A program made the translations under genes and the position numbers. This document shows, piece after piece, positions 22,098 through 26,183 of a DNA stretch of 26,183 nt (positions are counted from its first letter, which is position 1; each line of letters begins with the position of its first letter). The notes under the pieces are model-generated. The model saw only the letters and a program-made list of their open reading frames with translations, had not been told where the DNA came from and did not search any database. This DNA is from a virus, in the IMG/VR virus record IMGVR_UViG_3300020220_000285, positions 1 through 26,183 of that record. One strand, 5' to 3'.

Positions 22098-22378
22098 ACG
22101 AAAGGGACACTGACTACTTCAAAGAGAATAAAATGCTCGTCAACCCAGATGAGTTTCTGCTTGATAACATCAAAGCATATCACTATGAGGTGATGGATGA
22201 AGGTCATCATGTATGGATGGCATTCTATATGGAAGGCAAGACAGGACACTTGAATATCTTCCTGAATGATGGTAAGATTCGAACACGTTATGAGGAATGG
22301 GAAGATACTACTGAAAGTAAGTGGGACGATCCTATTCCTGATGGTGTTGATCCTTGGAACCTGAGAGGTAGAAGTTAG
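22094..22378 (+). CDS. Hypothetical protein
   Basis: This 94-residue acidic protein has a beta-rich centre (HHVWMAFYMEGKTGHLNIFL) and an Asp/Pro/Trp-rich tail (WDDPIPDGVDPWNLRG). No family is recognised. It has an ATGA overlap with the upstream gene. Confidence 0.68.
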   Translation: MNERDTDYFKENKMLVNPDEFLLDNIKAYHYEVMDEGHHVWMAFYMEGKTGHLNIFLNDGKIRTRYEEWEDTTESKWDDPIPDGVDPWNLRGRS

Positions 22379-22389
22379 TAAAAGTAATC

Positions 22390-22554
22390 ATGATTGAAGT
22401 AAAAGAAAACGAAGATGGATCACTTGATATCTCATGGGATGAAAATGATCCGCAAGAAAGTATCTTAAATACTTGGACAGAAGAAGACTTTATCAAGGCT
22501 ATCACTGATCGTTTAGAGGAATTGAAAGTTGGACTTACCGACGTGGATGAATGA
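22390..22554 (+). CDS. 54-residue acidic protein
   Basis: It reads MIEVKENEDGSLDISWDEND, then a helix (EEDFIKAITDRLEELKVG). The very acidic N-terminus and short helix recur in cyanophage small proteins. The function is unknown. Confidence 0.64.
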   Translation: MIEVKENEDGSLDISWDENDPQESILNTWTEEDFIKAITDRLEELKVGLTDVDE

Positions 22555-22565
22555 AGTAGTAACAA

Positions 22566-22736
22566 ATGACTGATAAAATCAAACTTCTTCTTGTTTTAGA
22601 TCAAGTGAATAATATTACAAATCTTCTGGAGGGTAATGAATATGAATCCTATCTTTATAGTCGGTTAATCACGGTCAAATATGAGATTGAAAGGCAGTTG
22701 ACTAACCTCAATCATTCTGCTAACATTTTAAAGTAA
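22566..22736 (+). CDS. 56-residue helical protein
   Basis: It starts 11 bases after the previous stop and forms two predicted helices (KIKLLLVLDQVNNITNLLEG and YSRLITVKYEIERQLTNLNH), possibly a helical hairpin. No family is recognised. Confidence 0.6.
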   Translation: MTDKIKLLLVLDQVNNITNLLEGNEYESYLYSRLITVKYEIERQLTNLNHSANILK

Positions 22737-22749
22737 TCTATAAAGATAA

Positions 22750-22989
22750 ATGAAGCAAAAATACCTTTACATTGTTGACCATTTTGTTGGTTTTCCTCAA
22801 TCAGAATATGGTGGAGTATGGAATGTCATTGCAGAAACTGATAACGAATGTTTTGATTTGATCTCAAAGGCTGACAATGGAGATTATGAAGAGTGTTATG
22901 TAAATCTTCGTAACAATGTGGCAAAGGCACCCCGATTTGCTCTTGCTGATGCTGTAGAATCTGTTGTGGTTGACCGATTTGTAACCTGA
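22750..22989 (+). CDS. Conserved small protein
   Basis: This 79-residue alpha/beta protein reads YLYIVDHFVGFPQSEYGGVW, then NVIAETDNECFDLISKAD. The overall pattern suggests a small ferredoxin-like fold. It overlaps the next gene by one base (TGATG). The function is unknown. Confidence 0.68.
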   Translation: MKQKYLYIVDHFVGFPQSEYGGVWNVIAETDNECFDLISKADNGDYEECYVNLRNNVAKAPRFALADAVESVVVDRFVT

Positions 22990-23270
22990 TGAAGTTCAAG
23001 TTTCCTCACAAAGCACCAGAAAATTATCATTATGAACAAACACAATTCAAACGTAATGTGATTGCTATTTGGATTTGTGATGACCGTAAATATGACTACA
23101 ATAATGGTGAACCAGTTAAGTGTATTTGGGGTTTTTTGAATACAAAAACGAGCAAGTATTATGCTCCTATCAATTCTAAAACTGTTGGTAAAATTGTAGA
23201 ATCAGAAAAGACAACTCCATACACTGCTATGCAAATTAAATTTAATCCTCTTGAGGCATGTTTTCAATGA
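22989..23270 (+). CDS. Hypothetical protein
   Basis: This 93-residue basic, beta-rich protein has AIWICDDRKYDYNNGEPVKC, then IWGFLNTKTSKYYAPINS and several Cys. No domain is recognised. It is coupled at both ends by overlapping start and stop codons. Confidence 0.68.
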   Translation: MKFKFPHKAPENYHYEQTQFKRNVIAIWICDDRKYDYNNGEPVKCIWGFLNTKTSKYYAPINSKTVGKIVESEKTTPYTAMQIKFNPLEACFQ

Positions 23271-23446
23271 ATAATATGAACAAGAATAACATCATCGAAA
23301 TAGAGTCTTTTTGGAACAATCGAATATGTGAACTTCTTACAGAAGATAGACTTGATGACTTTGATGCACTTTATCTCGAATATGTGGTGGATGGCCAATC
23401 CCCTGATGAGTTTCTGTTTCTGGAGTATTTGAATGGTGTTTGTTAA
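23267..23446 (+). CDS. 59-residue acidic protein
   Basis: The start at 23267 uses the ATGA overlap with the upstream gene; an earlier ATG at 23258 lies inside that gene. It contains IESFWNNRICELLTEDRLDD and a DEFLFLEYLNG end. No family is recognised. It overlaps the next gene by 14 bases. Confidence 0.62.
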   Translation: MNNMNKNNIIEIESFWNNRICELLTEDRLDDFDALYLEYVVDGQSPDEFLFLEYLNGVC

Positions 23447-23609
23447 AGGTTTAACTGTAAACTACAACTCAATTACTGGAGTGATTGATTTTATTACTGA
23501 AAAATCTATTTCGATCTTAATTCGTAAAGGAAAACATAGGTCGCAAGATGTTAAAGTTGTAGTTTATGCGTCAGATTTCAGTAAAATTGAGTTGCTTGAT
23601 GAAAAATGA
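23433..23609 (+). CDS. 58-residue beta-rich protein
   Basis: The sequence reads MVFVKGLTVNYNSITGVIDF, then SISILIRKG and KVVVYASDFSKIELL, which suggests a small beta barrel. It is joined to neighbours by overlaps at both ends. This recurring cyanophage small-protein pattern has no known function. Confidence 0.64.
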   Translation: MVFVKGLTVNYNSITGVIDFITEKSISILIRKGKHRSQDVKVVVYASDFSKIELLDEK

Positions 23610-23752
23610 AATATGAGGTTAAATACTTGAGGAAGAAAACTAAAGGTTATTCTCAACAATCTGCAATTTTTTATGATATTCAATCTGCAATTTTTTGGGA
23701 GAGTGTTGTAAAAAGTCAGGGTGCAGAAGAGATTATTATTTGTCCCAAGTGA
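23606..23752 (+). CDS. 48-residue small protein
   Basis: ATGA overlaps the upstream gene. The sequence has an internal near-repeat, QQSAIFYDIQSAIFWES, in which QSAIF appears twice nine residues apart, matched by a repeated 15-base stretch in the DNA (TCTGCAATTTTTT). The function is unknown. Confidence 0.6.
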   Translation: MKYEVKYLRKKTKGYSQQSAIFYDIQSAIFWESVVKSQGAEEIIICPK

Positions 23753-23776
23753 ACTAATACTCAAGGAGGGTAAAAA

Positions 23777-23962
23777 ATGAAAACATCCTCAGATTTTCCA
23801 TATGCTTCCTTTCCAATTCGTTTGGAGTTTAAGGAGGGAAAAACAATGAGAGTTTGTTACTTTCAGGATCAAACTCATCTTAATAAGTATTTGATTAGTC
23901 ACAAAATTAGTAAAAAACAGGCAGGAATAAAATATAACGAGAAAACAACTGGGGGCGAGTAA
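23777..23962 (+). CDS. 61-residue basic small protein
   Basis: A strong AAGGAGGG ribosome binding site precedes the ATG. The product is beta-rich, then basic (MRVCYFQDQTHLNKYLISHK, KISKKQAG). Its last codons (TTGGE and stop) lie inside the G-rich repeat element: a C-to-T difference from the other two copies turns CAA into the TAA stop. Confidence 0.66.
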   Translation: MKTSSDFPYASFPIRLEFKEGKTMRVCYFQDQTHLNKYLISHKISKKQAGIKYNEKTTGGE

Positions 23963-23980
23963 AGTGTTTCTATAGTGTAG
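23945..23980 (+). repeat. G-rich promoter-like repeat, copy 1
   Basis: ACAACTGGGGGCGAG is followed by TAAAGTG, TTTC and TATAGT (-10 candidate, 23971-23976). The first G of GGGGG (23951) is exactly 20 bases before the -10. The next ATG is at 23999. A hairpin around the -10 (GTTTCTAT with GTAGAGAC) is specific to this copy. Confidence 0.7.
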
Positions 23981-23998
23981 AGACAACTGCAAATCTAA

Positions 23999-24142
23999 AT
24001 GTTTGACGAACTCTGGCAAGAAATCCAAGATTCTTCTGGTGAAATCTTCGATATTCCTGAGGATGAACTAGAAGAAATCCATCGAACTTTTGCTATGTCT
24101 GAGGAAGAGTTTTTGATGACTTTTGATGACAACTCAAACTGA
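23999..24142 (+). CDS. 47-residue acidic protein
   Basis: A very acidic, helical frame (FDIPEDELEEIHRTFAMSEE) lies just behind repeat copy 1, from which it would be transcribed. A phage DNA mimic or regulator is conceivable from charge alone, but there is no family evidence. Confidence 0.62.
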   Translation: MFDELWQEIQDSSGEIFDIPEDELEEIHRTFAMSEEEFLMTFDDNSN

Positions 24143-24148
24143 TTTCTA

Positions 24149-24457
24149 ATGGCAACCTGGACTGCTAACATCAAAACTACACCAACAGGATCAATTTATC
24201 CTGTAAAGGTTCATGCGGATGCGTATTCGACCGCAAGAGAAGAGATTGAACGTCTTTATGATCCAATCTTTATGACTAATCTGAGAAAGATTAGTTCTTC
24301 TTTGTCATCTTCCTCCGATAGTTCTGGTGTAGGTGCCAATTCAATTCTTTGGTTGATTGGTATTTTTATTGTTATGGTCTTTTGGCCAGTAACTCTAACA
24401 ATTATTGCAATCTGGGTTATCTACAAAATTGCTCAATTCTTTCAAGACAATGCTTGA
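24149..24457 (+). CDS. Membrane protein
   Basis: A 102-residue protein has a soluble N-terminal part (MATWTANIKTTPTGSIYPVK, AREEIERLYD), a Ser-rich linker, and a long hydrophobic C-terminal stretch (NSILWLIGIFIVMVFWPVTL, TIIAIWVIYKI) that likely crosses the membrane twice. The layout recurs in cyanophages; the function is unknown. It overlaps the next gene by eight bases. Confidence 0.72.
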   Translation: MATWTANIKTTPTGSIYPVKVHADAYSTAREEIERLYDPIFMTNLRKISSSLSSSSDSSGVGANSILWLIGIFIVMVFWPVTLTIIAIWVIYKIAQFFQDNA

Positions 24458-24620
24458 CTCTGATTTACTTTTTCGTTACGAAGAAGGTAATGTAACTGAA
24501 GAAGAGTTTGTGACTCTTTTTCAGCAAATCTATGACACTCAAGCATACAAATGGTTGCAGGGTCATTATGGTCGCACACTGTCTACATTGTGCTCTGCTG
24601 GTATTATTCATCTTTCTTAA
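24450..24620 (+). CDS. 56-residue conserved protein
   Basis: The ATG at 24450 is chosen because an upstream in-frame ATG lies well inside the membrane-protein gene. The sequence contains FRYEEGNVTEEEFVTLFQQI and YKWLQGHYGRTLSTLCSAGI. The WLQGHYGRT phrase is a recurring cyanophage small-protein motif; the function is unknown. Confidence 0.7.
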   Translation: MLDSDLLFRYEEGNVTEEEFVTLFQQIYDTQAYKWLQGHYGRTLSTLCSAGIIHLS

Positions 24621-24622
24621 TT

Positions 24623-24811
24623 ATGACTCCTGATACTTACACTTTCTCTGGTGATATTGTCACCTTTCTTGGTCTGGTTGGTGTTGCATCCACTTTTTTA
24701 ATTGTTGTTACTGCATTTCGCAGATTCTTCAATTCTCCTTACAATCTGCGTGTGACACCTAAACAACCGTCCACTAAATTGCCTACCGACAACGAAACTC
24801 CCGTATCCTAA
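24623..24811 (+). CDS. 62-residue membrane protein
   Basis: The ATG at 24623 follows the previous stop by two bases. There is one transmembrane segment (IVTFLGLVGVASTFLIVVTA), followed by Arg-Arg and a Pro/Thr-rich tail, suggesting the tail is cytoplasmic. The function is unknown. Confidence 0.68.
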   Translation: MTPDTYTFSGDIVTFLGLVGVASTFLIVVTAFRRFFNSPYNLRVTPKQPSTKLPTDNETPVS

Positions 24812-24814
24812 ACA

Positions 24815-25009
24815 ATGACTGACACCGTTAACGTTCTTCCTCACATCAACGAACTCAAAGAAATCTGGCGCAAGCAAGATTTCATTTTCACTAAAGATCA
24901 ACAGCAACAATATGATATTTTGATTGCTGCTCGACATGAACGAGTTAAGTATTTTTATCAAAACAATCTTGTTTATAAACCTTTGACCCGTAAAGAGGTG
25001 GTGATCTAA
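24815..25009 (+). CDS. 64-residue helical protein
   Basis: It starts three bases after the previous stop. The sequence is helical (INELKEIWRKQDFIFTKDQQ, QYDILIAARHERVKYFYQNN). No domain is recognised. A late box overlaps its end. Confidence 0.66.
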   Translation: MTDTVNVLPHINELKEIWRKQDFIFTKDQQQQYDILIAARHERVKYFYQNNLVYKPLTRKEVVI

Positions 25010-25012
25010 ATA
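25006..25012 (+). promoter_or_regulatory. Late promoter box (CTAAATA)
   Basis: CTAAATA spans the stop of the preceding gene and lies 24 bases before the ATG of the basic internal-protein candidate. It is identical to the box before the large virion gene at 463. Confidence 0.7.
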
Positions 25013-25036
25013 ATAAAAAGATTAGTTTGGATTGCA

Positions 25037-25600
25037 ATGAAGACATTTCGGGAGTTTATTTCTGAAGCATATGATAAGGATGTAATGTCATCCTCACAGA
25101 TACGTCGTCAAGGTGAAGGGGGACGTATCGGTGCTGAGCGTAAGAAATCTGCTCCTGAAAAACGTCGAATGAAAGCAGCAGGTGGCGGCAAAATGGTCCC
25201 CGCTAAAGATTACAAACTTCGCAAAGATATTGGAACTCAACGTAAAACAGAAACAAGAGTTCAACAACCAGAAAAAGAAAGAGGTTCAGCAGCTCTTTCG
25301 GCAAAAGAAGCACAACGTAAAGCATACTTAGAAAGAAAACGTAGAGAGGCAGGAGAGAAAACTAAGACAGCATCTGAGCTCTTAAGAAAGAAAGAAGCAC
25401 CTAAGAAACCAGTTGCTGGTTATACTCCACCCAAAGCATCTGGAAAAACGAAAGAAGAAAGAAAGGCTTTATACAAAAGAGGTGAAACTGCACTGAGGGA
25501 TGTTGTATTGAAGAGTACAGGCAAAAAGAGTGAATCGGAGTTAAAAAATCCAATCACACAATCTGAGATCACCAGAAGAAACAAAAAGAAAAGTAAGTAA
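25037..25600 (+). CDS. Basic head internal-protein candidate with capsid-targeting sequence
   Basis: This 187-residue protein starts MKTFREFISEA, very close to the capsid-targeting sequence of T4 internal proteins (MKTYQEFIAEA). In T4 this segment sends the protein into the prohead and is cut by the gp21 protease after I-x-E or L-x-E; here the equivalent cut would follow ISE at residue 10. The rest is extremely rich in Lys and Arg, low in hydrophobics and probably disordered (QIRRQGEGGRIGAERKK, KDIGTQRKTETRVQQPEKER), as expected of a DNA-associated protein packed with and injected beside the genome. It has a CTAAATA late box. The pattern recurs in T4-like cyanophages, usually unannotated. An alternative is a prohead core component. 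Confidence 0.72.
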   Translation: MKTFREFISEAYDKDVMSSSQIRRQGEGGRIGAERKKSAPEKRRMKAAGGGKMVPAKDYKLRKDIGTQRKTETRVQQPEKERGSAALSAKEAQRKAYLERKRREAGEKTKTASELLRKKEAPKKPVAGYTPPKASGKTKEERKALYKRGETALRDVVLKSTGKKSESELKNPITQSEITRRNKKKSK

Positions 25601-25634
25601 ACTGGGGGCGAGCAAAGTGTCTCTATAGTATAGG
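25598..25634 (+). repeat. G-rich promoter-like repeat, copy 2
   Basis: AACTGGGGGCGAGCAAAGTG begins directly after the stop of the basic protein gene and is followed by TCTC and TATAGT (25624-25629), again 20 bases from the first G. The core CTAT-AGT-ATAG forms a short hairpin over the -10. The next ATG is at 25648. Confidence 0.7.
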
Positions 25635-25647
25635 CACTTCCTCCCAA

Positions 25648-25809
25648 ATGACCCGAATTGAGATCCAACGCAAACTCTATGATGCTCGCAATGCTTATCT
25701 GAAAGCAAAGAAAGAGATGGAGTTTCAACAACGTGAAATTGCGTTCCTGAAGCAGTGTGAAAAGGAACTCAATCAACCTTCCCTGTATGAACAACTGTAT
25801 GGTGTTTGA
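25648..25809 (+). CDS. 53-residue helical protein
   Basis: The frame lies immediately behind repeat copy 2. It reads MTRIEIQRKLYDARNAYLKA, then a long helix (KKEMEFQQREIAFLKQCEKE), and is likely a coiled coil. No function is known. Transcription from the repeat would leave a leader of about ten bases with no ribosome binding site visible. Confidence 0.64.
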   Translation: MTRIEIQRKLYDARNAYLKAKKEMEFQQREIAFLKQCEKELNQPSLYEQLYGV

Positions 25810-25811
25810 TT

Positions 25812-26009
25812 ATGAAAACTGTTGAAGTTTCTGTTACAACTCTGGAAACTCTAATTGAGGGTTTGCAGGATGCACTGAATGTGTGCTATAATGTAGATTC
25901 AACTGATAATAATTGCGAACGCAGTTATCCTTTTGCAACTGGATATAGTCGAGGTACGATGGAATGTCTTATTAAAGATCTCGAACGTCTAAAGTCCCAA
26001 GCAAAGTAA
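25812..26009 (+). CDS. 65-residue conserved protein
   Basis: The ATG at 25812 is used rather than an upstream TTG. It contains VSVTTLETLIEGLQDALNVC and RSYPFATGYSRGTMECLIKD. The YPFATGYSR phrase recurs in cyanophage small proteins. The function is unknown. Repeat copy 3 starts right after the stop. Confidence 0.68.
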   Translation: MKTVEVSVTTLETLIEGLQDALNVCYNVDSTDNNCERSYPFATGYSRGTMECLIKDLERLKSQAK

Positions 26010-26010
26010 A

Positions 26011-26046
26011 ACAACTGGGGGCGAGCAAAGTGTCCCCATATTAGAT
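26011..26046 (+). repeat. G-rich promoter-like repeat, copy 3
   Basis: ACAACTGGGGGCGAGCAAAG is followed by TGTCCC and CATATT at the -10 position (26037-26042), 20 bases from the first G. TGGGG and CCCCA (26016-26020 with 26034-26038) pair perfectly here; in copies 1 and 2 the same pairing needs G-U pairs. It lies directly before the helicase gene. Confidence 0.68.
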
Positions 26047-26047
26047 T

Positions 26048-26183
26048 ATGATTCCCATGCAACTTCAACTCCGTCCGCATCAAGAACGTGCTGTTGCTGC
26101 TATGCAAAAGCACAACAAAGGTCAGGTGATTGTGCCTACTGGTGGTGGCAAGACTCTGAAGATGATTTATGATGCTCTGCGTG
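26048..26183 (+). CDS. Superfamily 2 DEAD/DEAH-type helicase (3' truncated)
   Basis: Only the first 45 residues are visible. They contain LQLRPHQERAVAAMQKHNKG (the Q-tip-like motif of SF2 enzymes) and the Walker A motif VIVPTGGGKTLKM, which binds ATP. The start may be 26048 or 26057. The lack of an N-terminal domain before the motifs distinguishes it from T4 UvsW, which has a leading extension, so this is the shorter cyanophage SF2 helicase type, presumably acting in DNA replication, recombination or repair. It would be expressed from repeat copy 3. Confidence 0.9.
   Translation, partial: MIPMQLQLRPHQERAVAAMQKHNKGQVIVPTGGGKTLKMIYDALR

Noticed and set aside
1-26183. tRNA genes, insertion sequences and integrase or attachment sites
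   Set aside because: No cloverleaf-like sequence, transposase-like frame or paired direct repeats typical of integration were seen when reading through; a dedicated tRNA search could still find a divergent one.

Overview
The window reads as part of the genome of a T4-like marine cyanophage (a contractile-tailed myovirus of Synechococcus or Prochlorococcus). The reasons are a very compact, AT-rich, entirely plus-strand gene layout; giant virion proteins of the cyanophage type; a fibre with an S74 intramolecular chaperone; a tail-fibre assembly chaperone; several 2-oxoglutarate/Fe(II) oxygenases; a glutaredoxin; a Mom-like DNA modification enzyme; T4-type late promoter boxes (NATAAATA/CTAAATA); and dozens of 30-110-residue reading frames with overlapping start and stop codons. 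All family assignments come from reading the translations; no database search was run.

Layout. 1-344: the 3' end of a Mom-like adenine-modification gene, closed by a strong terminator. 463-9729: the adsorption and tail-fibre module. It holds a 1623-residue virion protein, a 758-residue fibre with near-identical 36-residue repeats and an S74 C-terminus, and three tandem paralogous His-rich tip-like proteins. 9781-13564: a block behind a perfect host sigma-70-type promoter, with a fused double 2OG-Fe(II) oxygenase, a second P4H-type oxygenase, a Cys-rich conserved protein, a tail-fibre assembly chaperone and an HxH-type 2OG oxygenase; a terminator closes it. 13645-25009: an accessory array of about fifty tiny genes. 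Recognisable members are a HExxH metallopeptidase, a signal-peptide protein, a glutaredoxin, a zinc-ribbon protein, an AbrB-like protein, another 2OG oxygenase and several membrane peptides. Three small gene families occur twice in this array. 25037-25600: a late gene for a very basic protein whose N-terminus resembles the T4 capsid-targeting sequence. 26048-end: the start of a superfamily 2 helicase.

How it fits together. Late boxes precede the virion genes and the internal-protein candidate, while host-type promoters precede the oxygenase block and part of the accessory array. That suggests the region is read in more than one transcription phase. In the last 2.2 kb a third, different promoter-like element is present three times: a conserved G-rich box exactly 20 bases upstream of a -10 hexamer. 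It sits right after one gene's stop and right before the next gene. This element, the capsid-targeting candidate, the concentration of five 2OG-oxygenase domains beside fibre genes, and the triplicated His-rich tips are the most promising leads. No tRNA, CRISPR array, insertion sequence or minus-strand gene was found, and no stretch over 300 bases lacks a gene.
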